This document shows, piece by piece, positions 17,565 to 25,442 of a stretch of 64,000 nucleotides of DNA. This stretch comes from Mycetocola_B reblochoni (GTDB taxonomy: Bacteria > Actinomycetota > Actinomycetes > Actinomycetales > Microbacteriaceae), in assembly GCF_003667525.1 (NCBI RefSeq), contig NZ_RCUW01000011.1, positions 1 to 64,000 on the forward strand, written 5' to 3'. Position numbers and translations under genes: made by a program. The notes beneath the pieces are model-generated. The model ran no database searches and was not told where the DNA came from. It saw nothing but the letters and a program-made list of their open reading frames with translations. Within the stretch, counting starts at the first letter, position 1. Every line of letters begins with the position of its first letter.

Positions 17565-18214
17565 GGATCCTGATCGCGGAGGACGAGGAGCGCATCGTCG
17601 CCTTCGTCGCCAAGGGGCTGCGGCAGAACGGGTACGAGGTGTCGACGGTGTCGACGGGCACCGCCGCACTGGCCGAGCTCAGGCGCGGCGCACACGACCT
17701 GGTGCTGCTCGACGTGGGCCTGCCCGAGCTGAACGGCTTCGACGTCCTCGGCCAGGTCCGTCGTGAGGGCATCAGCACTCCGGCGATCATCGTGACCGCG
17801 AGGACGGGGGTGCAGGACACCGTGACCGGTCTGGAGCTCGGCGCATCGGACTACATCGCCAAGCCGTTCCGCTTTGACGAGCTGCTGGCCAGGGTCAGGG
17901 TGCGGCTGCGCGAGCACCACGGCGACGCGGCCGTGCTGGAGCTCGGCGACGTCCGTCTCGACCTGCGCGCCCGGAGGGCGAGCGTGGCAGGGAGGGACGT
18001 CGAACTGTCGGCCAGGGAGTTCGCGCTCGCCGAGGAGCTGTTCCGGCACCGCGGTCAGGCGCTGTCGCGCGAGCAGCTGCTCAGCAGGGTGTGGGGCATC
18101 GACTTCGACCCCGGCTCGAACGTGGTCGACGTGTACGTGCGGTACGTGCGCAACAAGCTCGGCGCCGGGGTTATCGCCACGGTGCGGGGACTGGGGTACC
18201 GCGCGGGGGAGTGA
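17558..18214 (+). CDS. OmpR/PhoB-type response regulator
   Basis: A 218-residue two-domain regulator: a receiver with the acidic pair EDEE, phospho-acceptor Asp52 in LVLLDVGLPE, the conserved Thr in VTAR and Lys in AKPF; then a winged helix (about 120-218) with VELSAREFALAEELFRH and RNKLG...IATVRGLGYRAG. It should be phosphorylated by the overlapping kinase. Targets are unknown; the convergent glycosyltransferase operon just beyond is one candidate by position only. Confidence 0.92.
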   Translation: MVRILIAEDEERIVAFVAKGLRQNGYEVSTVSTGTAALAELRRGAHDLVLLDVGLPELNGFDVLGQVRREGISTPAIIVTARTGVQDTVTGLELGASDYIAKPFRFDELLARVRVRLREHHGDAAVLELGDVRLDLRARRASVAGRDVELSAREFALAEELFRHRGQALSREQLLSRVWGIDFDPGSNVVDVYVRYVRNKLGAGVIATVRGLGYRAGE

Positions 18215-18244
18215 GTCGGGTCCGGCCAGGGCCGGCCGGGGCGC

Positions 18245-18291
18245 GTCTGTCCCTGTCGGGCCGTGCGTCGCGGCTGCCGAGCGGGACAGAC
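18245..18291. terminator. Terminator between convergent regulator and acidic-protein genes
   Basis: GTCTGTCCC (18245-18253) pairs with GGGACAGAC (18283-18291); the 29-base interior can fold further. It lies in the short space between two convergent stops, so it probably works in both directions. Confidence 0.6.
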
Positions 18292-18295
18292 ACCG

Positions 18296-18673
18296 TCAGT
18301 CGTCCGTGTCGTCGTCCCCGTCGTCATCCCGGTCGTCGTCGTCCGTGTCGTCGTCCCCGTCGTCGTCGACCTCCGTCGGCGGGGGCTGCACCGTGTCCGG
18401 CTGCGCTGGCGTCCCCGTGGACCCGGCAGACCCGTCACCGGGCGAGCCCTGGCCGTCGGCCGTTCCCTGCGAGGGCGAGGGATCGGCGTCCGGCGTCGTC
18501 GCCGGAGCGGACGGCGGCGCGCTGCCGATGACGACGGGCTCCTCGAGGACGGTCTGCTCGGGGCGGGGAGGATCGAACGCCTGCGCGATGCTCAGCGCGC
18601 CCCACGTCACGGCGGCCAGCCCGAGGACGGCGACGAGCACAATGCCGAGGACACCGCGGGTGCGGGGGGTCAT
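18296..18673 (-). CDS. Membrane-anchored protein with Asp-rich C-terminal tail
   Basis: A 125-residue protein with no recognised family. Residues 1-6 are polar/basic (MTPRTR), 7-30 form one hydrophobic segment (signal anchor or uncleaved signal), 31-100 are a Pro/Ser/Thr/Gly-rich linker, and the last 23 residues are almost all aspartate (DDDGDDDTDDDDR and on). This tail, outside the membrane, could bind Ca2+ or other cations; that is inference. GGAAGGAG precedes the ATG, which overlaps the stop of the kinase-like gene upstream (ATGA). It is the last gene of the seven-gene operon. The tail is encoded by near-repeats of GTCGTCGTCCCCGTC on the plus strand. Confidence 0.7.
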   Translation of the reverse strand: MTPRTRGVLGIVLVAVLGLAAVTWGALSIAQAFDPPRPEQTVLEEPVVIGSAPPSAPATTPDADPSPSQGTADGQGSPGDGSAGSTGTPAQPDTVQPPPTEVDDDGDDDTDDDDRDDDGDDDTDD

Positions 18674-19794
18674 GCGGTCGCTCCTTCCCGTGACAGCCGA
18701 CGAAGCCGGGCGGCCAGGCGCTGCGACCCCGGCCTGACGGCGAAGACCAGTCCCAGCCGGGCCAGTGCGGCGCGCTCCCACTCTGCCAGTCGTCGGGCGC
18801 CCACGCCACGGGCCTCGGCACGGCGTCGGATCGCGGCGGCCGCGCGGGCGTGCCCGTCGTCGCTCAGCAGCCCGGTCGTCCGGTGCATGGTCATGTGGGC
18901 GAGCAGGTTCCCCAGGTCCAGCCCGGCCGGGGCGTGGCACGCCGTGTCCAGGTCGATGAGGGCCACGGCCCGGGCGGACACGAGGAGCTGCCCGTCGTGG
19001 AGGTCCCTGTGCGCGGGAACGGCGGGGCCGTCGTCGTCGGCCCCCGCGCGGAGCCGCTCCGTGACCGCGGTGACGGCCGCCTCGGCGGCGAGATCGGTGC
19101 CGAGCGTCGTGCGGATCCTCGCCGCCCAGCCGTCGAGCACGGCCACCTCCGCGGCCACGTCGTGAACGGTGGTGGCCGGCGGCTCGGCGGGACGCGCGCC
19201 CTGCCCTCCCCGCGGTGCCGCGCCGCTCGCGTCCGCCGGGGACGCGCCCGGTGCGTCGGCCACGGCGGCGTCGGCCGACTCCCAGAGCTGCCAGGCCCGA
19301 GCCCAGGACTCCGCGTCGTGCGCGGTACTGATCAGGGGACGACCGGGCACGCGCTCGATGGCCACGACGCCGTCGCCCAGGATGCGGTGCCGCGGCAGCA
19401 GGTAGCCGGAGCCGAGCGGCGCGGCGCGTCCGGCGCCGTCGAGAACCCTCCCCGCGGTGCCGGGGCGGACGACCTTGACGAAGCGCTCGCCGTCGTCGAG
19501 GACGGCACGCCGCCCGGCCCGGTGCGACAGCAGACGGCCCGTGACGCCGGCGAGCGCGGGCAGGCCGGGGTCCTCGCCGTGCGGGTACACCTCGACGTCG
19601 CCTCCCCGGTGCAGGAGTCCGGCGTGGATCGGCCCGGTCGGGGCGCCGTGGTCGTTTCCCGCCCGGTCGGGCCCGTGCCGTCTCAGCTCGACCGCGAGGC
19701 CGCGACGGTGCGGCCAGGCCCGGGTCACCCGATAGCGGGACCCCTCGTGCTCGAGCTCGTCCGGCACCGTCACCGGTGCTGTGATCGTGGTCAT
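18670..19794 (-). CDS. APH-fold phosphotransferase-like protein (second of tandem pair)
   Basis: A 374-residue protein with an aminoglycoside/choline-kinase-like C-terminal lobe: VPAHRDLHDGQLL (Brenner motif, catalytic Asp) and ALIDLDTACHAPAGLDLGNLLAH (metal-binding Asp). The N-terminal lobe is less typical, with a VKVVRPG-like lysine strand. APH-fold enzymes phosphorylate small-molecule hydroxyls such as sugars, antibiotics and choline. The ATG at 19794 follows AGAGGAGG and overlaps the stop of its neighbour, and the next gene overlaps in turn. No resistance role should be assumed; operon context suggests sugar or lipid-linked glycan phosphorylation. An Ala/Gly/Pro-rich insertion lies near residues 185-215. 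Confidence 0.72.
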   Translation of the reverse strand: MTTITAPVTVPDELEHEGSRYRVTRAWPHRRGLAVELRRHGPDRAGNDHGAPTGPIHAGLLHRGGDVEVYPHGEDPGLPALAGVTGRLLSHRAGRRAVLDDGERFVKVVRPGTAGRVLDGAGRAAPLGSGYLLPRHRILGDGVVAIERVPGRPLISTAHDAESWARAWQLWESADAAVADAPGASPADASGAAPRGGQGARPAEPPATTVHDVAAEVAVLDGWAARIRTTLGTDLAAEAAVTAVTERLRAGADDDGPAVPAHRDLHDGQLLVSARAVALIDLDTACHAPAGLDLGNLLAHMTMHRTTGLLSDDGHARAAAAIRRRAEARGVGARRLAEWERAALARLGLVFAVRPGSQRLAARLRRLSREGATA

Positions 19795-21065
19795 TCCATG
19801 GCCTCCTCTGCGGCGTGGACGTGGTCGTGGAGCAGCCGTGCCGCCTCCGGCAGCTGGCCGCGGAACGGCTCGACCGCGCGGGCGAGCAGACCCAGCGCGA
19901 TCCACCCCCCGAGGGCGGCGGGGGCGAGGGCCGTCGTCGTCAGCCCGCTCAGCGCGTGCAGCGCCTCGGGGCCGGCGACGGCCCCCGGGACGAGCGAGCG
20001 GTGTGCGAGGAGGCTCGTGCTGACAACGGCCGACTGCAGCCCGCCGAGCTCCTCTGCGACCGTGCCCCTCCGGCAGCGGTCCCAGTCGATGAGCCGCAGC
20101 TCCGTTCCCTCCCTGAGCAGCTGGTCGGGCGAGAGGTCGCCGTGGATCGGGACGAGCCGGTCCGTGTCCTCGCGGGCGATCGCGTCGAGGGCCCGCGCGG
20201 CGATGTGGTGCGCGGCGTCGGCGGCCGAGGGGGCGATCGCCCTGATCGCGTCGACCGCGGTTCGCGCGATGGCGGCCGGATCGCGGCCGCTGAGCGCCGG
20301 CAGCGTGTCTCCGGCGGCGTGCACGCGGTGGAGGGCGTCGGCGAGCGCGGCACGGAGCTCATCCGATCCCGGCGTCGCCGGGGCCCCCGCCGAGCCGTCC
20401 CGCAGCCCGAGGGCACGAGCATCGGGTGAGGACCCGTCGCCCCAGTACGGCGAGTGCTGGACGACGCCGTGCCGTCCGATGCGGTGCTCGTCGAGGGGGA
20501 GGACGGGGACTGCAGCCGCCGCGAGCGCCGCGTGCAGCCGCGGTCCGGCCGCAGCGGTGTGCCGCATGAGCTTCGCCACGACCGGGGTGGCGGAGTCCGT
20601 GTCGCCGGCGACGCGGTGTCGCGGAGCGCTCATCACGAGGCGCCGGAGCGGGTTGTGCTTCAGCAGTGCGGGCTCGCGGTGCGCGACCCTCGACGTCGGA
20701 ACGGCGCCGTCCGTGCCTGCCGTGCCGCCGGCGTCGAGCCCGACGCGGTGCAGCAGGCGGGCGAGCACCCGGTCGCTGCCGGCGGGGCCGACGAGCACGC
20801 CCGCGGCCGGCTCGGTCAGCAGGATGCCGTGCTCGCGGGCCAGGAGGCGGGTCTTCGCCGCCTTCACCGGGTCCGCGTACGCCTGGAGGAGCCGGGGGCC
20901 GTGCTCGCCGTGCAGGGCCATCACGATCGCGTGGCGTGGTTTGAACCGCAGCCGGGCGACGGTGACGTCCGCCCCGAGCAGTTCGGCGCGGCCCGCCTCG
21001 TCCAGCAGCCGGTGCCCGGAGGGGATGCCCGTCACGTCGGGGGAGACGGTCGCTGCGGGGGTCAT
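19791..21065 (-). CDS. APH-fold phosphotransferase-like protein (first of tandem pair)
   Basis: A 424-residue kinase-like protein. The C-terminal lobe has VPIHGDLSPDQLL with the catalytic Asp and LRLIDWDRCRRGTVAEELGGL with the metal ligand. The N-terminal half has RFKPRHAIVMALHG, an APH-type strand pair, and a middle region of about 100 residues not typical of antibiotic kinases. It is related to, but clearly diverged from, its downstream neighbour. It overlaps both neighbours by ATGA. Two adjacent kinase-like genes behind an exporter suggest one pathway with two phosphorylation steps, or one active and one regulatory copy; sequence cannot decide. Confidence 0.72.
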   Translation of the reverse strand: MTPAATVSPDVTGIPSGHRLLDEAGRAELLGADVTVARLRFKPRHAIVMALHGEHGPRLLQAYADPVKAAKTRLLAREHGILLTEPAAGVLVGPAGSDRVLARLLHRVGLDAGGTAGTDGAVPTSRVAHREPALLKHNPLRRLVMSAPRHRVAGDTDSATPVVAKLMRHTAAAGPRLHAALAAAAVPVLPLDEHRIGRHGVVQHSPYWGDGSSPDARALGLRDGSAGAPATPGSDELRAALADALHRVHAAGDTLPALSGRDPAAIARTAVDAIRAIAPSAADAAHHIAARALDAIAREDTDRLVPIHGDLSPDQLLREGTELRLIDWDRCRRGTVAEELGGLQSAVVSTSLLAHRSLVPGAVAGPEALHALSGLTTTALAPAALGGWIALGLLARAVEPFRGQLPEAARLLHDHVHAAEEAME

Positions 21066-22915
21066 CGCGTCGCCACCTCCTCCGTCGTGTCGTCCCGGTC
21101 GCCTGCGTCGGCGCCCGTCTCGGCGGCGTGGGCACGGAGCCAGCCCGCGAGGCGGCTGCCCGGGTCGGCGGCGAGCTCGGCGGGGGTCCCGTCCTCCTGG
21201 ACGTCGCCGTCGGCGAGCCAGATGACCCGGTCGGCGCCGGCCAGCTGCTCCGCGTCATGGGTGATCGCCAGTGTCGTCCTGCCCGCGCCGAGGCGGCGCA
21301 GTGCGGCGCGCACGAGCGTTCGCGACTGCGGGTCGAGCCCCGTCGTCGCCTCGTCGAGGACGACGATCGGCGCGTCCCTGAGCAGGGCCCGCGCGATCGC
21401 GATGCGCTGCCGCTGACCGCCGGAGAGGGTGGCGCCGCGCTCGCCGATCTCGGTGAGGTAGCCGTCGGGGAGCGCCCGGATGAAGCCGTCGGCCTCCGCC
21501 GCCCTGGCGGCCGAGGCCACCTCCTCGTCGCTGGCGTCCAGGCGCCCGTGTCGGATGTTCTCCAGGATGCTCCCGTGGAACAGCACCGCCTCCTGGTGGA
21601 CGACCGCGATGCTGCCGCGCACGCCGCGCAGCGGCAGATCGTCCAGCGGCCGGCCGTCGAGGAGGATCCTCCCGCTCTCCGGGTCCTGCAGGCGCGACAG
21701 CAGTGCCGCCAGCGTCGACTTCCCCGCCCCGGACGGGCCGACGACGGCGACGGTCTGGCCGGCGGGGATCGTCAGCGAGAGCGCGTCGAACACGAGCGCT
21801 CCGCGGCCGTCCCTCACCCGGACCCCGTCCAGCTCGATTCGCCCGGCGACGGAAGGCATGTGGCCTTCGGGGTTTTTGTCCACGATCTCGGGGTCCTCGT
21901 CGAGCAGGTCGGCGACGCGCTCGCCACTCGCCGCCGCTCGGGCGATCCGGCCCTGGTACTTGGCCAGGTCCTTGAGGGGCTTGAGCGCGATCTTCAGGTA
22001 CATCAGGAAAATGACCAGATCGCCCGGCGTCATGGAGCCGCGCATGACCTGGATCGCCCCGACGGTGAGAACGACGGCCGTGGACACGCCGACGAGCACG
22101 TCGGTGCGCCGCTCCAGCGCGGCGGAGAGGCGCTTCGCCTTGACGCCCTCGGTCAGCGCCTGGACGTTCCCCGCGGTGAAGCGCCCGGCGACGGTCGACT
22201 CCAGCCCGAAGCTCTGCACCACCCCGATCGCGGCGATCGACTCCGACGCCGTGCTCGCCAGCGCCCCCTCTCCGCGGCGGGTCGCCCGGGAGCTGAGCGT
22301 GATCTCGCGTGAGCTGCGTCGGGCGAACAGGAGGTACACGCCGCAGCTGGCGAGTACGACGACGGCGAGGATCGGGTCGAGCAGCGCCATGACCACGGTG
22401 AGCACGACGAGCGTGAGCACGTTGCCGACGAGGGGGAGCCCCGCCGTGACGGCGACCTCCTGCACGCGGCCGATGTCGGCGACGAGGCGTTGGACGGTGT
22501 CGCCCAGGGCGGTCCCCGCGTGGTGGCGGACGGACAGCGCCTGCACGTGCGCGAAGACCCGGGCGCGCAGCGCGGTGGCCACGCGGGAGCCGGCGATCGC
22601 GAAGGCGACGGTCGAGAGGTAGCCGGCGAGCGCCCGCAGGACGGCGAGCCCGAGCAGGCCGATCCCGCAGCCGAGCAGCAGCCCGACGCTGGCCTGGGGC
22701 GCGCCGCCCGCCGCGCCCAGGTCGGCCCCGAGGCGGGCGGAGACCGCGTCGACGGCGAACTTGATCGGCCACGGCTCGAGCACGCGCAGGGCGACCTCGA
22801 GCAGCAGCGCGGCCAGCCCCCCGGCCATCAGCGCCCTGTTGCCGTTCAGCTGGGGACGGAGCGTCTCGACCGTGCGGCGCAGCGGCCCGGCCGGCCGAGG
22901 CGTGCGGCGGCTCAT
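21062..22915 (-). CDS. ABC exporter, fused membrane and ATPase domains
   Basis: A 617-residue type IV (B-family) half-transporter that should dimerise. Residues 20-330 hold six membrane helices, followed by an ATPase with Walker A GPSGAGKST (about 405), Q-loop VHQEAVLFHGSILENI, signature LSGGQRQRIAIARALL, Walker B IVVLDEATTGLD and H-loop AITHD. The linker VDKNPEGH (near 345) and the general shape resemble lipid, glycolipid or peptide exporters; the substrate is not defined. It starts with an ATG overlapping the glycosyltransferase stop and ends overlapping the first kinase-like gene. Confidence 0.88.
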   Translation of the reverse strand: MSRRTPRPAGPLRRTVETLRPQLNGNRALMAGGLAALLLEVALRVLEPWPIKFAVDAVSARLGADLGAAGGAPQASVGLLLGCGIGLLGLAVLRALAGYLSTVAFAIAGSRVATALRARVFAHVQALSVRHHAGTALGDTVQRLVADIGRVQEVAVTAGLPLVGNVLTLVVLTVVMALLDPILAVVVLASCGVYLLFARRSSREITLSSRATRRGEGALASTASESIAAIGVVQSFGLESTVAGRFTAGNVQALTEGVKAKRLSAALERRTDVLVGVSTAVVLTVGAIQVMRGSMTPGDLVIFLMYLKIALKPLKDLAKYQGRIARAAASGERVADLLDEDPEIVDKNPEGHMPSVAGRIELDGVRVRDGRGALVFDALSLTIPAGQTVAVVGPSGAGKSTLAALLSRLQDPESGRILLDGRPLDDLPLRGVRGSIAVVHQEAVLFHGSILENIRHGRLDASDEEVASAARAAEADGFIRALPDGYLTEIGERGATLSGGQRQRIAIARALLRDAPIVVLDEATTGLDPQSRTLVRAALRRLGAGRTTLAITHDAEQLAGADRVIWLADGDVQEDGTPAELAADPGSRLAGWLRAHAAETGADAGDRDDTTEEVATR

Positions 22916-24093
22916 GACGCGACCCGCGTTGCGGCGGGGGCCGGAGACGTCGACGGTGCCAGGCTCGCCTCGAGGACGCCGTCCCAGGAGTGGCGCTCCA
23001 CCGCCCGCGCGCGGCCCGCCGTGGCGAGCGCGGTTCGGCGTTCCGGATCGGCGGCGAGGTCGCTCAGTGCGGTGGCGAGCGCGGCCGGGTCGCCCGGCGG
23101 CACGAGGACGCCGCAGCCGTCGATGAGCCGGGGGATCTGTCCGACGCGGCTCGCCACGACCGGCACGCCGGCGGCGAGGTACTCGACGACCTTGAGGGGG
23201 GAGAAGTAGTCGTCCGCCTCGGCGGGGTACGGCGCCGTCGCGATGTCCATGAGCGCGTACTCCTTCGGTACGTCCTCCGGTGCGAGGGAGCCCGTGAACA
23301 CGGCCGGAACACCGGCCGCGTCCGCGCGCCGGCTCAGCTCCCGGCGTTCGGGCCCGTCGCCGACCACGCGGAGGGTGAGGTCGGCTCCGGCATTCCTGGC
23401 GAGGGCGAGTGCGTCGACGAGGGTCTGCGTGCCGTGCCACGGCTTGAGCGTCCCGACGAAGCCGACGGTGATGGGCCGTCGCCCCTCGCCGCGGCCGGTC
23501 GGAGGGGCGGCAGCGGGGTCGGCGGGGACGAATCGGGCCGGGTCGACGCCGTTGGGGACGACCCGGGTCCGTGCCGGGTCCGCGCCGCGTCGAACCGCCC
23601 ACGCCGCGACCGGGGCTGACACGGCGATGACCGTGTCGGCGGCGGCGAGCGTTGCGGCGACGTCGGCGAGGGCACCCTCCTCGTCGACGAGGACGCGGTG
23701 TCGGGCCTGCTCCTCGACGAGCGGGGAGTTCACCTCGACGATGAGGCGCGCGGATGCTCCCGCGGCCGCGCGGGCGCCCGCCGTCGAGAACAGGCTGAGA
23801 CGCTCGTAGACGACGTCGGGCCCCCACCGGACGGCCGCGTCCGCGAGCCGCTCGGCCGCGGTCCGCTGCGCGCGCTCGCGCCGCTCGGCGGGGGCCGAGC
23901 CGACCGGTTCGACGCTCACCGGGAGCTCGGCGAGGTCGGAGGGCACGTCGTCTCCTCTGCTGGCGGCGAAGACGTGGACCTCGTGGCCGCGGGCCCTAGC
24001 GGCGCGGACGATCGCCTGGACGTGAACGCTCGCCCCCTTGCGCCCGAACACGGGGATCCCCGGGTCCGCGACGATGTAGGCGATCCGGGTCAT
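22912..24093 (-). CDS. Glycosyltransferase family 4 protein
   Basis: A 393-residue GT-B enzyme. The N-terminal Rossmann domain begins TRIAYIVADPGIPVFGRKGASVHV, the acceptor-side Gly loop; the C-terminal domain has VGFVGTLKPWHGT, VVGDGPERREL and the donor-binding PLKVVEYLAAGVPVVAS with the EX7E-type glutamate. It uses an activated sugar, probably a nucleotide sugar, and retains anomeric configuration. ATGA overlaps join it to both neighbours. The acceptor is unknown. Confidence 0.87.
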   Translation of the reverse strand: MTRIAYIVADPGIPVFGRKGASVHVQAIVRAARARGHEVHVFAASRGDDVPSDLAELPVSVEPVGSAPAERRERAQRTAAERLADAAVRWGPDVVYERLSLFSTAGARAAAGASARLIVEVNSPLVEEQARHRVLVDEEGALADVAATLAAADTVIAVSAPVAAWAVRRGADPARTRVVPNGVDPARFVPADPAAAPPTGRGEGRRPITVGFVGTLKPWHGTQTLVDALALARNAGADLTLRVVGDGPERRELSRRADAAGVPAVFTGSLAPEDVPKEYALMDIATAPYPAEADDYFSPLKVVEYLAAGVPVVASRVGQIPRLIDGCGVLVPPGDPAALATALSDLAADPERRTALATAGRARAVERHSWDGVLEASLAPSTSPAPAATRVAS

Positions 24094-25442
24094 CGGAGCA
24101 CCCCCTCGGCTCGGACGGGGGAGGACGCGGCCGTCGCGGGGGCGCCGTCGATCGCGGGGGCGCCGTCAGGGGAGACGTGGACGGTGGGGGCGCCGTCGGT
24201 CACGAGCGCGGCCAGTCGTTCCGCCTGCCTGCTCGTCGCGAATCGGGTCACGACCCGGTCCCTGGCCGACACGGCGAGCCGTCGACCGAGGTGCGGGTCG
24301 TCGGCGAGCCGCCGGAGGGCGTCGCCGAGCGCGTGCGGGTCGGCCTCGGCCACGAGCAGCCCGTGCACGCCGTCGTCGATCGCCTCGGGGATGCCGGCCA
24401 CGGTGGTGGACACGGCCGGCACCCCGAGCGCCATCGCCTCGAGAAGCACCGTCGGCAGGCCGTCGATGTTCCCGTCGGCCCCCTCGACGCTCGGCGCGGC
24501 GAAGACGTCCGCGCGGGTGAGCAGCTCCCTCACGCCGTCCTGGGTCCTGGCGCCGAGCAGCCGGACGCGTCCCTCGAGCCCCGAGCGCCGGATCTGGGCC
24601 TGCAGGGACTCACGCCGCTCGCCCTCGCCGACGATGTCGACCCGGAGATCGAGGCCGGCCTCCCCGGCGATCCTCGCCGCCTCGATCAGCACCTCGAAGC
24701 CCTTCTTCTCGACCAGGCGTCCGACGGCGACCACGTGGAGCGCGTCCCCGGTTCCGGCCGGCTCCTCCCGGAAGGGGAACCGCTCGGAGTCGACCCCGTT
24801 GTACACGCGGTGGATCCGCGCGGCGTGCTCAGGGGCCAGCGCGCGCAGGTGGCGCAGGTTCACGTCGCTGACCGTGACGACGTGGTGGGCGTCCGCGATC
24901 AGCGTGCGCAGCACGCCCCTGTCCACGTCGCGGTGGTAGATGTCCTTGGCGTGGGCGGTCACGGAGTACCCGATGCCCGTCATCGCCGCTGCGAGGCGTG
25001 CCACCCGTCCCGCCGCCGTGGCGAAGTGGGCGTGCAGGTGGGTGATCCGCCCGGTGATCACCTCGGCGGCGAGCAGGCACGCCTGCACGGCGTCGTCGAC
25101 CTCCGCCGCGAGCAGCTCGTCGATGACGTCCTCCATCCGCGCACCGCGTCGCCTGGCCTCCGCCAGTGCCTGCCAGAGCGCCGCCCGGGATCCGGGCCGC
25201 TGCAGGTGGACGACGGGGGCGGCGACCTCCGCGAGCTCCGCGTGGAAGTGGCCGTCGGTGGTGGGGCGCAGGGCGAAGACCGTCAGGCGTTCGCCGCGGC
25301 GCTCACGCGCCAGGATCTCGGTCACCACGAAGGTCTCCGAGAATCGCGGGTACACCTTGACGACATATCCGATGCGCGGGGTGCCCTCCGTGGTGCGGAC
25401 GCTGCCGTCCGCTGCGGTGGGGGCCGTGGTGTCAACGAACAT
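24090..25442 (-). CDS. Glycosyltransferase family 4 protein, exopolysaccharide type
   Basis: A 450-residue GT4 enzyme resembling exopolysaccharide glycosyltransferases: GYVVKVYPRFSETFVVTEI near the N-terminus, THLHAHFATAAGRVA and YSVTAHAKDIYH in the middle, and the donor site VAVGRLVEKKGFEVLIEA with GLPTVLLEAMALGVP. The final 30 residues are Ala/Pro-rich. The start is taken at MFVDTTAP (25442), shortly before the first conserved strand and after a GAGAGG site; an upstream extension to 25652 lies within the preceding gene and is not family-like. It overlaps that gene by 11 bases. Confidence 0.85.
   Translation of the reverse strand: MFVDTTAPTAADGSVRTTEGTPRIGYVVKVYPRFSETFVVTEILARERRGERLTVFALRPTTDGHFHAELAEVAAPVVHLQRPGSRAALWQALAEARRRGARMEDVIDELLAAEVDDAVQACLLAAEVITGRITHLHAHFATAAGRVARLAAAMTGIGYSVTAHAKDIYHRDVDRGVLRTLIADAHHVVTVSDVNLRHLRALAPEHAARIHRVYNGVDSERFPFREEPAGTGDALHVVAVGRLVEKKGFEVLIEAARIAGEAGLDLRVDIVGEGERRESLQAQIRRSGLEGRVRLLGARTQDGVRELLTRADVFAAPSVEGADGNIDGLPTVLLEAMALGVPAVSTTVAGIPEAIDDGVHGLLVAEADPHALGDALRRLADDPHLGRRLAVSARDRVVTRFATSRQAERLAALVTDGAPTVHVSPDGAPAIDGAPATAASSPVRAEGVLR

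Noticed and set aside
18670..21065. APH-like genes considered as aminoglycoside-resistance determinants
   Set aside because: They are locked into a glycosyltransferase/exporter operon and diverge from resistance enzymes outside the shared fold motifs.
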